A DNA stretch of 9,194 nucleotides. Source: Thermoprotei archaeon. GTDB lineage: Archaea > Thermoproteota > Thermoprotei > Thermofilales > Thermofilaceae. The notes beneath the pieces were generated by a model that worked only from the letters and a program-made list of their open reading frames with translations, was not told the origin of the DNA and made no database searches. Position 1 is the first letter of the stretch. Every line of letters starts with the position of its first letter. The stretch covers positions 1 to 9,194 of the forward strand of contig QMRZ01000052.1 of the NCBI GenBank assembly GCA_003649495.1. The letters run 5' to 3'. The translations under genes were made by a program, and so were the position numbers. Shown piece by piece: positions 1 to 5,812 of the stretch.

Positions 1-374
1 GGGCTGAGGCCGTTAAGCGCGGCTACGTAGTCCCCCCCGCGTGCGTTGACGGGCTAGACCTGGCCTATCACGCCAGAGCAGTGATCACGGGCGGGGGGAC
101 GATGGCCAGGGAAGCCGCGCTGCTCGGAGTCCCGTCGTACTACACGTTCCCCCTGCGGCTGCGGGTCAGCGAGTACGTCTCAGAGCTGGGCTTCCCGCTA
201 TACCACTGGAGGGGCGGCCCCCGGGAGCTAGCTGAGGAGATAGCCGAGAGGGGTCCGGGGGAGTTGGAGGAGGCCCTTAGGAGGGCCAGGGAGCTGGTAA
301 ATAGGCTCGAATCCCCCGAGCACGTGGTGCTCAGGGTTCTTGAGAGGATTGTTCAAGCTCGGGGGGGAGCCTGA
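1..374 (+). CDS. DUF354 family protein, C-terminal part (5' end outside window)
   Basis: The reading frame is open from the first base (first full codon at 3) to the TGA at 372-374, so this is the C-terminal ~123 residues of a longer protein. The segment ITGGGTMAREAALLGVPSY is the hallmark of DUF354, an archaeal and bacterial family of about 340-360 residues with a GT-B-like fold related to UDP-GlcNAc 2-epimerases. The Gly-rich turn followed by an R-E-A-A-LG-P helix corresponds to the nucleotide-sugar binding part of that fold. A helical, Glu/Arg-rich tail follows. The substrate of DUF354 proteins is not established; a role in surface-sugar or glycolipid synthesis is a guess from the fold. 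A GTG at 81 lies in frame but is internal, because the homology extends upstream of it. The last 44 bases overlap the 3' end of the convergent oxidoreductase gene. Confidence 0.8.
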   Translation, partial: AEAVKRGYVVPPACVDGLDLAYHARAVITGGGTMAREAALLGVPSYYTFPLRLRVSEYVSELGFPLYHWRGGPRELAEEIAERGPGELEEALRRARELVNRLESPEHVVLRVLERIVQARGGA

Positions 375-1410
375 CCTCAACCTCTCTCCCCCTCCTGGCT
401 GACTCGTATATCGCGTCCATGATGAACTGCTCAACTACTGCCTCCCGGGGGTCTATGGGCGAGGGGCCTCCCCTCCTGACGGCCTCAATGAAGGCCCTCA
501 TCTTCTCCCTGAATGGGTCAACCTCAGGCAGCTTGATGGTAGTAGTAGTCATGTAGCCCCACTCATCCCTGTAGACCTCGAGAGGCTGCAGCCTCATGCC
601 CCCTCTAGTGCCTAGGAAGAAGGTGGTGCCCAGGGTTTCAGCGTGCATTGCCCAGGACTCCTTGAGCAGCATCGTGCAGCCCCCCTCCAGCCTTATCAGC
701 GCTGCCACGAAGTCCTCCACCTCGAACTCCCTGGGGTTCCACGGCCACCCGCCCTCGACCACCGCGGTCTCCTGAGGCCCTATCGCAGCCTCGGTAACGG
801 CGGAGACGCTCACTGGGCGTGGGAAGCCGAGGACGTACAGGGCGTTGTCGAGCGCGTAGCAGCCCAAGTCTAGGAGCACGCCACCGCCAGCGAGCCTGCG
901 CGTCACGAAGGTAGGCGTCCCCGGGATCCCCCTCCTCCTGCCGCCTAGGGTCGTCTCGCAGTAGTACACCCTGCCCAGGGCCCCCGATGACACTATCCTC
1001 CGAGCTGCCCTCAGCTCCGGGGCGAAGCGGGTCTGGTAGCCGACCATGAGCACCCTCCCAGCCCTCCTAGAGGCCTCCCACATCTCCAGTGCCTCCCTCC
1101 CGCTGGACGCCATCGGCTTCTCGACGAGCACGTGGATGCCCCTCCTGAGCGCCTCGATGCTGGGCCCGTAGTGCACTGCGTGAGGCGTGCAGATGCAGAC
1201 CGCATCCATCTCCACAGACTCGAGCATTTCAATGTAGTTTGTGAAGACGTTGTCCCGCGGCACCCACCACTTCTCAGCGAAGGCCCTAGCCCTCTCCTCG
1301 ACAACGTCGGCTACAGCGACTATCTCAACCTCGGGCATCTCCCTCAGGTAGCGTGCGTGGACGTTAGCAATGCCGCCGGCACCCACTACGCCTACTCTAA
1401 CGCGCTTCAC
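331..1410 (-). CDS. Gfo/Idh/MocA family NAD(P)-dependent oxidoreductase
   Basis: A 359-residue cytosolic dehydrogenase of usual family length. Residues 1-120 form the Rossmann domain: GVVGAGGIANVHARYL at 7-22 binds the dinucleotide, and V-E-K-P at 96-99 supplies the lysine typical of the active site. The C-terminal alpha/beta domain begins near 125 and contains GGGVLLDLGCYALD (175-188). Most relatives have His at the last catalytic position of this motif; here it is Tyr185, as in the glucose-fructose oxidoreductase and dihydrodiol dehydrogenase branch. The family oxidises or reduces a sugar, inositol or sugar-acid hydroxyl using NAD(P); the substrate cannot be read from sequence. The start is GTG at 1410. 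A TATA-like box 27 bases upstream predicts a leaderless mRNA, and the frame begins at the first beta-strand as expected. Three other possible sugar enzymes lie within 7 kb, each under its own promoter. Confidence 0.9.
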   Translation of the reverse strand: MKRVRVGVVGAGGIANVHARYLREMPEVEIVAVADVVEERARAFAEKWWVPRDNVFTNYIEMLESVEMDAVCICTPHAVHYGPSIEALRRGIHVLVEKPMASSGREALEMWEASRRAGRVLMVGYQTRFAPELRAARRIVSSGALGRVYYCETTLGGRRRGIPGTPTFVTRRLAGGGVLLDLGCYALDNALYVLGFPRPVSVSAVTEAAIGPQETAVVEGGWPWNPREFEVEDFVAALIRLEGGCTMLLKESWAMHAETLGTTFFLGTRGGMRLQPLEVYRDEWGYMTTTTIKLPEVDPFREKMRAFIEAVRRGGPSPIDPREAVVEQFIMDAIYESARRGREVEVRLPPELEQSSQEP

Positions 1411-1431
1411 AGGGCCTCGGCGGGGCGCAGG

Positions 1432-1440
1432 TAGAAATAA
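1432..1440 (-). promoter_or_regulatory. TATA box for the Gfo/Idh/MocA gene
   Basis: The minus strand reads TTATTTCTA, an A/T island in G+C-rich DNA. Its core centre is about 27 bases upstream of the GTG at 1410, so transcription should begin at or next to the start codon (leaderless). Confidence 0.6.
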
Positions 1441-1460
1441 GTGTCGCTGGGAGCGAGCCG

Positions 1461-1468
1461 CTTTAAAG
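1461..1468 (+). promoter_or_regulatory. TATA-like box for the 231-residue protein / Nep1 pair
   Basis: CTTTAAAG is the only A/T-rich element upstream of 1496. With the usual 25-26 base offset, transcription would start near 1490, leaving a leader of about six bases that contains GGAGGGG (1489-1495) directly against the ATG. The element is palindromic and could also serve the minus strand, but the Gfo gene has a better-placed box. Confidence 0.45.
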
Positions 1469-1495
1469 CCCTGACGTTAGCCTACATCGGAGGGG

Positions 1496-2191
1496 ATGAG
1501 GGCTTGGGTGCTGGTGGCGCCCAGGCTGAGGATGGCTAGGCTGCTGGCGGGAGAGGCGGTCGCAGAACTCGCCGAGGTGGCGAGAGGCGTGCTCCTGCCA
1601 TACTCTCAAGACCTGGAGTGTCATATCAGGCGTTACATCAGCGGGATAATAGGGTGGCCGGAGCTCCTCAGGGCAGTGAGGGGCTCGGGGCTGCCTTACG
1701 CGGCCTCGTGGGGGTGGGTGGAGGAGCCGCTCCTGCGTAGACTGAGGTCGCTACGTGAGAAGGGCTTCACACTCACGGTCAAGTGCTATGGCCCAAGCAT
1801 TGGGGAGGAGGCCGCGCTGACGACAGAACTCCTCAGGCAGGTCTTGAGAGTCAGGCTGATGGGGGAGGTGAATCTGGAGGAGTGGAAGAGGCTACTCAAT
1901 CGAGGGCGTCACGTGCCTCTCGAGGAGGGATTCGTGACTCTCTCCTCAATACCCGTGAAGGGAGCCGCTGTAGTTAAGGTGTGGAGGTACCCCCCACCTC
2001 CCACCGATGCCCTGAGTGTCGACGGCCCTGAGGCCGTCAAGCGCTACGTCGACTACATATTTGAGTACATCATACCCTCAAGCTCTCTCGACGAGGCGTA
2101 CCTCAGGTGGCTCAGGTCCCAGCCCAATTGGAGGGAGGCTGCCAGCCGCTTATGGGCGCTCGCCAAGAGGCTCGGCATCCTTAAAGCTTAA
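1496..2191 (+). CDS. Uncharacterised archaeal protein (231 aa), upstream of Nep1
   Basis: I do not recognise this protein. It is 231 residues, predicted soluble, with no signal peptide, membrane segment or Cys motif (Cys only at 42 and 97). The N-terminal 35 residues are hydrophobic-helical (LLAGEAVAELAEVARGVLLP). A short segment with aromatic residues follows (YAASWGWVEE, 68-77), then a beta-strand-like stretch FTLTVKCYGP (91-100). The second half contains a Pro-rich turn YPPPP (165-169) and ends in basic Trp-containing helices. The ATG at 1496 is preceded by GGAGGGG with very short spacing. The TAA at 2189-2191 is 26 bases before the Nep1 start on the same strand, so the two are probably cotranscribed. 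By that link alone it could have a role near ribosome biogenesis or RNA modification; this is inference only. Codon use matches the neighbours. Confidence 0.75.
   Translation: MRAWVLVAPRLRMARLLAGEAVAELAEVARGVLLPYSQDLECHIRRYISGIIGWPELLRAVRGSGLPYAASWGWVEEPLLRRLRSLREKGFTLTVKCYGPSIGEEAALTTELLRQVLRVRLMGEVNLEEWKRLLNRGRHVPLEEGFVTLSSIPVKGAAVVKVWRYPPPPTDALSVDGPEAVKRYVDYIFEYIIPSSSLDEAYLRWLRSQPNWREAASRLWALAKRLGILKA
2181..2190 (+). promoter_or_regulatory. Possible internal promoter for nep1
   Basis: TTAAAGCTTA lies across the end of the upstream gene, centred about 32 bases before the TTG start of nep1. It could give nep1 an independent near-leaderless transcript. The offset is slightly long and the element sits in coding sequence, so it is weak evidence. 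Confidence 0.25.
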
Positions 2192-2217
2192 CTACACGCG
2201 CCTCAAGTTAGCGCGAG

Positions 2218-2904
2218 TTGAGGAGGCTACACCTGCTGCTCGCTGAGGCGGGCCTAGAGCTCGTGCCCAGGGAGCTGTGGAGCCACCCAGCGGTCAGGGC
2301 TACGGCTAGGCGCAGGATGAAGAGGCCCGGCGAGATACTGCTGGATGTCTCCCTGCACAGGTTCGCCATGAGCGGGTTGAGGGATAGGGAGAAGAGGGGG
2401 AGGCCAGATATAGTGCACTTCTGCGCCCTGCTCGCCCTCGGCTCCCTGCTCAATAGGGCTGGGCTCCTCGAGGTGCACATCCACACGTACGGGGGTAAGG
2501 TCATAGGAGTGGCGCCCCACGTGAGGCTCCCCAGGAACTACAACCGCTTCGTGGGCCTGATGGAGCAGCTGCTGCTGGAGGGGCGGGTCCCGCCCGGCTC
2601 TAAGGAGCCGCTGCTCTGGGTAGAGGAGGGAGGGCTTGAGGACCTACTGAAGAGGGCCTCGCCGAGCAGGGTCTTCCTCCTGAGTGAGAAGGGCTCTCTG
2701 AGGACGGCTAAGGCCCTGGCGGAGGAGCTGGTGAGAGAGGAGGAGCCAATGGCGGTAATCGGCTGCTTCCAGGCGGGCGACTTCAGAGACGCCCTATACG
2801 AGATAGCAGACGAGGTAGTATCCATATCGAAGGCCACCCTAGACGCGTGGGTTGTCACAGCCAAGCTCCTGTGCTCAATTGAGGACGTGCTAGGCTTAAT
2901 CTAG
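2218..2904 (+). CDS. nep1: rRNA small-subunit pseudouridine N1-methyltransferase Nep1 (Emg1)
   Basis: This SPOUT-class methyltransferase uses S-adenosylmethionine to methylate N1 of a conserved pseudouridine in 16S rRNA and assists small-subunit assembly. Diagnostic segments appear in order: GRPDIVH (61-67), IHTYGGKV (88-95), RLPRNYNRF (103-111, RNA-contacting arginines), IGCFQAGDF (181-189, the SAM-binding loop) and LDAWVVTAKLLC (208-219), part of the trefoil-knot region. The length, 228 residues, is slightly above the roughly 205 residues I recall for the Methanocaldococcus protein. The start is TTG at 2218: residues 4-17 (LHLLLAEAGLELVP) align with the first strand and helix of that homologue, and no ATG or GTG fits better. 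One oddity is that the loop usually written GxFPxG has Gln185 where Pro is expected. It follows the uncharacterised gene by 26 bases, probably in one operon. Confidence 0.93.
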   Translation: MRRLHLLLAEAGLELVPRELWSHPAVRATARRRMKRPGEILLDVSLHRFAMSGLRDREKRGRPDIVHFCALLALGSLLNRAGLLEVHIHTYGGKVIGVAPHVRLPRNYNRFVGLMEQLLLEGRVPPGSKEPLLWVEEGGLEDLLKRASPSRVFLLSEKGSLRTAKALAEELVREEEPMAVIGCFQAGDFRDALYEIADEVVSISKATLDAWVVTAKLLCSIEDVLGLI

Positions 2905-3168
2905 TGAATTCTCACACATAGGCCAGGGCTCGTAGACCGAACGTGCCAGCATATAATCATGCGGGGCTCTTCCCTCCACTACTGCTGAGGGGATGCTTAA
3001 GGATTGTTACTAGCAGGGCCAGCATCATGAGGCCCGAGAGTAAGGTGAGGGAAAGCTAGGGGTAGGGGGTTCTCCTCACAGCTGGGCATTGTGGGGTCAC
3101 TATACCTTAATAATCTAAGGTTCTAAACTCCTCATTCACGTGGCTGGGAGGCTGCTGAGAGAACGCGA
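2905..3168. other. Intergenic stretch with no recognised gene
   Basis: From the nep1 stop to the promoter of the epimerase gene I find no convincing ORF, tRNA or box C/D RNA on either strand. It holds extra A/T islands resembling TATA boxes: CATATAATC near 2950-2958, GCTTAAGG near 2996-3003 and CCTTAATAATC near 3105-3115. The second lies about 25 bases before an ATG at 3027 that opens only a 10-codon frame ending at TAG 3057-3059. An untranslated RNA is possible but not shown. Confidence 0.4.
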
Positions 3169-3175
3169 TTAATAT
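3169..3175 (+). promoter_or_regulatory. TATA box for the isomerase/epimerase gene
   Basis: TTAATAT is centred 24 bases upstream of the GTG at 3196, placing the transcription start at the start codon. The palindrome CACGTG occurs on both sides of the box, at 3137-3142 and 3176-3181. Confidence 0.65.
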
Positions 3176-3195
3176 CACGTGCCGCTGAGTATACT

Positions 3196-4104
3196 GTGGC
3201 GCGGGTGAGGCTGGGGGTCAATAACTGCTTCGCCGTGAAGAGGTGGCCTGAGCCGCGGGAGTGGGCTGAGATAGTCTCTCACGAGCTGGGCCTCAAGCTC
3301 GTTCAATTCTCCTATGACCTGCTGGACCCGCGCTCGCCCAGCCCTGTCATAGACCTCATGGTGGAGGAGATAAGGGATGCTGTGAGGGAGTATGGGCTTG
3401 AGCTCCACAGCACGTTCACCGGGCTAGCCGCCTACAGCTTTAACCTGCTGGGCCACCCGAACCCCGTGTTGAGGGCTGACGCGTTCGACTGGTACTCCAG
3501 GGCGATCAGAGTGGCTGGCGAGCTGGGGGCTCTGGCGACTGGAGGCCATGTGGCGGCCATGAGCCATAGGGATTGGAGCAGTAGGAGAGAGCGCGTGCTA
3601 GAGGAGATCGTGAGCCTAGTCGCCTCTCTCACGAGTATCGCTAGGAGGGCTGGGCTGAAGATGCTGCTGTGGGAGCCCATGCCAGTGCCTCGGGAGCCGC
3701 CCCACACGATAAGGGAGGCCAAAGACATCTTGAAGAAGCTGGACTCCAGGTCCAGGATCCCGGTTAGGCTCTGCATAGACCTCGGCCACGCTTGTGCCTG
3801 GCACTACGAGGAGGAGAGAGACCTCGACCCCTACGCGTGGCTCAGGGAGCTAGCCCCCCTATCCCCGGCAATGCACGTGCAGCAGACTGACGGCAAGGCT
3901 GATAGGCACTGGCCCTTCACCGACGAGTACAACAAAGTGGGCATAATAAGGCCCGATAAGGTGCTGGAAGCGATTGACGAGTCAGGCGCCAGTGAGGCGC
4001 TGCTCTTCCTGGAGATCATCCACCCCTTCGAGGCTCGCGACGATAAGGTGCTAGAGGACCTGAAGAGGAGCGTGGAGTACTGGAGGGACTACGTGCCAGC
4101 TTAA
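3196..4104 (+). CDS. TIM-barrel sugar-phosphate isomerase/epimerase (xylose isomerase-like)
   Basis: A 302-residue cytosolic enzyme of the AP-endonuclease-2/xylose isomerase-like TIM-barrel superfamily, which interconverts keto- and aldo-sugars or their phosphates at a divalent metal. Candidate metal ligands sit at the barrel strand ends: Glu160 (LLWEP), Asp195 and His198 (CIDLGHAC), His227 (MHVQQTDG) and Glu273 (FLEIIHPFE). His71 (ELHSTFTG) and His118 (ATGGH) line the pocket in such enzymes. The N-terminal VNNCFAVKRWPEP and the QQTDGKADRHWPF segment recall a bacterial subgroup often annotated as tetrulose (erythrulose) phosphate epimerases; that assignment is from memory, so treat the substrate as unknown. 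The GTG at 3196 is chosen because the first barrel strand starts at residue 4 and a TATA box lies 24 bases upstream (leaderless). It converges on the ADP-ribosylglycohydrolase-family gene 52 bases downstream. Confidence 0.85.
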   Translation: MARVRLGVNNCFAVKRWPEPREWAEIVSHELGLKLVQFSYDLLDPRSPSPVIDLMVEEIRDAVREYGLELHSTFTGLAAYSFNLLGHPNPVLRADAFDWYSRAIRVAGELGALATGGHVAAMSHRDWSSRRERVLEEIVSLVASLTSIARRAGLKMLLWEPMPVPREPPHTIREAKDILKKLDSRSRIPVRLCIDLGHACAWHYEEERDLDPYAWLRELAPLSPAMHVQQTDGKADRHWPFTDEYNKVGIIRPDKVLEAIDESGASEALLFLEIIHPFEARDDKVLEDLKRSVEYWRDYVPA

Positions 4105-4110
4105 GCCTGG
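4096..4110. terminator. Inverted repeat at convergent gene ends, possible terminator
   Basis: CCAGCTTAAGCCTGG is a near-perfect inverted repeat spanning the stop codon of the epimerase gene. A pyrimidine-rich stretch containing ATTCTTTA follows at about 4123-4131, between the two convergent genes. Archaeal termination relies mainly on T-rich tracts, and this one is short, so the call is weak. Confidence 0.2.
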
Positions 4111-4156
4111 AGCGGGCGCGTCATTCTTTACCTCTGCTTATACCGTTGGCAGCTCC

Positions 4157-5479
4157 CTAGGCGCTGGCCATGATGCACCCGACAGTCCTCTCCGCGAGCT
4201 TGGAGATCCTCACCTCGCCCAGCCCGCTCAGGCCCGTGGCCAGCGTGTCGTTGAGAGGCCTCACCCACTCTCTCGGCAGCCTGCTCGCGCCTAGCATTAG
4301 GCCAACTACGCTGCCAGCTGTGGCTCCATTACAGTCCGTGTCCAGGCCAGCCAGTACAGCGTAGGTGATGGTGCGCGTGAAGTCCCCCTCCCCCCACAGC
4401 AGCGCTGCCACCACGATGGCCGCGTTATTCACCGTGTGGACTGGGTGGTACCTGCCGTATCTAGCCAGTATCTCCTCCACAGCCTCCTCCCACTCCAGCC
4501 CCCTCCTGTAGAGGGCTATAACGTGCCTGATGGCCTCCGCAAGCCTACTCCTCTCCGGCACAGCCCTCACAGCCTCTTCAACGAGCTTCAGGGGCTCCTC
4601 GTGCACGTAGGCTAGCGCTATGAGCGCGGCCACGAAGATCTCGCCGTATATCCCGTTCTTCGTGTGAGATAGTCGCGCGTCCCTATAGGCGTACTCCGCG
4701 GCCCTCTCCGGGTCGCCCGGCGAGACGTAGCCCCATAGGTCAGCCCTTATCTGAGCCCCAATCCACTCCCTGTAGGGGTTTAGGAACGTCGCGGTCTCGG
4801 GCGGCTTGAGGCCTATCACGAGGTTCCTGTACGCGGCCCTCTCCGCGGTGTAGGTGAGGTGGTAGGGCAGCATTCTGAGCCATGCCCCAGCCACGTCCTC
4901 GGTGGTGAAGCGGGAGCCCCTCTCCTCGTAGACAAGCAGGTTAAGCACTGTGTAGTCAAGGTCGTCATCCCTCTCAGCTCTCCTAAGCCTCTCCCGGGTC
5001 AGGGGGGCTACGTAGGCTAGCTGCCCGGCGCCGAGCTCGGAGAATGCTGAGAGGGGGAGGTAAGGCCCCCTGAGCGGGTACTCGCCAGCTCTCCTGAGCG
5101 CTCTCATAATCTTGCCCCTATCCCACCCCTCGACCGGCTTCCCGAGCATACAGCCAGCACAGCGGCCCAGCCAGGCCCCCAGCACCCTATCCATCAGTTC
5201 ATCCTGTTCCAGGTCGACCTCGTACCTGGGGAGCCTGCCCGGCCTCTCCAGGCAAATCTCCCTCCACTCGCTGGGCTCGCGATACCCGTAGCCCCGCCTC
5301 ATCTCTAGCCTCCCCAGCCTCTCGTACAGCTGCATGAGCTCTGAGGCGTTTGATGCAGCTCTCACCTCCTCCCTAAACTCGTCTACGTCCAGGTCGTAGC
5401 CCTCCTCAAACCTCTCAATGGCCTCCCAGAGCAGCAACTCCCTCAACTCACTTAATGGCAGGTGCAAGCCCACCCCCAC
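4157..5479 (-). CDS. ADP-ribosylglycohydrolase (ARH/DraG) family protein
   Basis: A 440-residue soluble protein. The ARH fold starts near residue 95 with DRVLGAWLGRCAGCMLGKP (97-115), matching the family's conserved opening helix. The two dinuclear-metal sites are visible: RDDDLDYT (170-177), in place of the more usual GDDT, and GLDTDCNGATAGSVVG (378-393), matching the DTD-N-G pattern. Known members remove ADP-ribose from proteins or related O-glycosidic linkages. The branch with a DDDL/DY motif and DTDCN is, as I recall it, found beside sugar or nucleoside catabolism genes, so hydrolysis of a small glycoside or nucleoside is as plausible as protein de-ADP-ribosylation. About 93 N-terminal residues precede the domain, highly acidic and helical. 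The GTG at 5479 is chosen because a TATA box is 24 bases upstream; in-frame GTG and TTG codons just inside are alternatives. Confidence 0.85.
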   Translation of the reverse strand: MGVGLHLPLSELRELLLWEAIERFEEGYDLDVDEFREEVRAASNASELMQLYERLGRLEMRRGYGYREPSEWREICLERPGRLPRYEVDLEQDELMDRVLGAWLGRCAGCMLGKPVEGWDRGKIMRALRRAGEYPLRGPYLPLSAFSELGAGQLAYVAPLTRERLRRAERDDDLDYTVLNLLVYEERGSRFTTEDVAGAWLRMLPYHLTYTAERAAYRNLVIGLKPPETATFLNPYREWIGAQIRADLWGYVSPGDPERAAEYAYRDARLSHTKNGIYGEIFVAALIALAYVHEEPLKLVEEAVRAVPERSRLAEAIRHVIALYRRGLEWEEAVEEILARYGRYHPVHTVNNAAIVVAALLWGEGDFTRTITYAVLAGLDTDCNGATAGSVVGLMLGASRLPREWVRPLNDTLATGLSGLGEVRISKLAERTVGCIMASA

Positions 5480-5499
5480 GTGGCTACTGCCTGGGAAGC

Positions 5500-5506
5500 T
5501 TATTTA
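5500..5506 (-). promoter_or_regulatory. TATA box for the ARH-family gene
   Basis: The minus strand reads TAAATAA, centred 24 bases upstream of the GTG at 5479, predicting a leaderless transcript. It lies back to back with the sRNA promoter at 5537-5543, forming a compact divergent promoter region. Confidence 0.65.
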
Positions 5507-5536
5507 CCTGCCTCTCACGCGGCTGTCAGCGAGGAG

Positions 5537-5543
5537 GTTAAAT
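5537..5543 (+). promoter_or_regulatory. TATA box for box C/D sRNA 1
   Basis: GTTAAAT is centred at 5540. A start about 25 bases downstream falls near 5565, four bases before the C box, as expected for an independently transcribed archaeal C/D sRNA. Confidence 0.5.
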
Positions 5544-5564
5544 GGGCGTGCCCTATGGGGACTT

Positions 5565-5621
5565 AGCGGTGATGACTGCACGTCAGGCTGAGGCGTGATG
5601 TGGATTGGCCTTTCTGAGCCT
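5565..5621 (+). ncRNA. Box C/D guide sRNA 1 (dual guide)
   Basis: All four boxes are present with ideal archaeal spacing: C box GTGATGA at 5569-5575, D' box CTGA at 5588-5591, C' box GTGATGT at 5595-5601 and D box CTGA at 5614-5617. Both guide spacers are exactly 12 bases, and D' and C' are 3 bases apart, the compact form that binds L7Ae, Nop5 and fibrillarin to direct 2'-O-methylation. The D guide (5602-5613, GGATTGGCCTTT) is complementary over 11 bases to AAAGGCCAAUC, a near-universal segment of 23S rRNA. The fifth base before the D box pairs with the second G of that segment (about G785 in E. coli numbering, from memory). The D' guide (5576-5587) would pair with CCUGACGUGCAG and methylate its A; this resembles a 23S site targeted by eukaryotic U18, less certainly. 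The ends are approximate. Confidence 0.88.
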
Positions 5622-5710
5622 CGGGATCTGTCACAGGTGGTCCCCGGCTCTTCAGGCCTGCTGCGGCCGCTAATGATATGGCTCAAAAGCCTGTATGGGT
5701 GAATACGTGG

Positions 5711-5769
5711 GAGCTTGGTGATGAGCTTCGGCTTGCCGAGCGGTGAGGAGGGATGCAGATGCTGACTCG
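5711..5769 (+). ncRNA. Box C/D guide sRNA 2 (tandem with sRNA 1)
   Basis: C box GTGATGA at 5718-5724 and D box CTGA at 5762-5765 are canonical. The internal boxes are degenerate: D'-like CCGA at 5736-5739 and C'-like GTGAGGA at 5743-5749, with 3 bases between them. The D guide is 12 bases (5750-5761) and the D' guide 11 (5725-5735), close to the archaeal norm. Flanking GAG (5711-5713) and CTC (5766-5768) could close a terminal stem. The D guide would pair with CAUCUGCAUCCC and modify the U after CAUC; the D' guide with CAAGCCGAAGC and modify the second C. I do not recognise either target in rRNA, so tRNA or lineage-specific rRNA sites are possible. The D' guide partly pairs with its own box region (CGG at 5729-5731 with CCG at 5736-5738), so the D' side may be inactive. 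A weak TATA-like CTCAAAAG is at 5682-5689. Confidence 0.7.
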
Positions 5770-5783
5770 ACCTAGGCATTACA

Positions 5784-5791
5784 TTTTTATA
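5784..5791 (+). promoter_or_regulatory. TATA box for the Cys-rich small protein gene
   Basis: TTTTTATA is the strongest A/T element in the window. Its core is centred about 24 bases upstream of the GTG at 5813, so the transcript should be leaderless. It is also just downstream of sRNA 2, whose T-run at 5784-5788 might help end that RNA. Confidence 0.75.
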
Positions 5792-5812
5792 GAATAATGC
5801 TCGAAATCCCCT

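Noticed and set aside
419..425. ATGATGA, a perfect C box on the + strand
   Set aside because: No CTGA D or D' box at suitable distance, and it lies inside the oxidoreductase coding region.
3119..3131. GGTTCTAAACTCC, resembling a tRNA T-loop
   Set aside because: The flanking bases do not form the 5-bp T stem, and no D-loop, anticodon arm or acceptor stem is found upstream.
3432..3776. A 114-residue minus-strand open frame inside the epimerase gene
   Set aside because: Antisense shadow of a gene with clear family motifs and metal ligands on the + strand.
5655..5668. GGCC-TGCTGC-GGCC hairpin between the two sRNAs, possible terminator
   Set aside because: Only four pairs with no T-tract; G+C-rich inverted repeats of this length are expected by chance.
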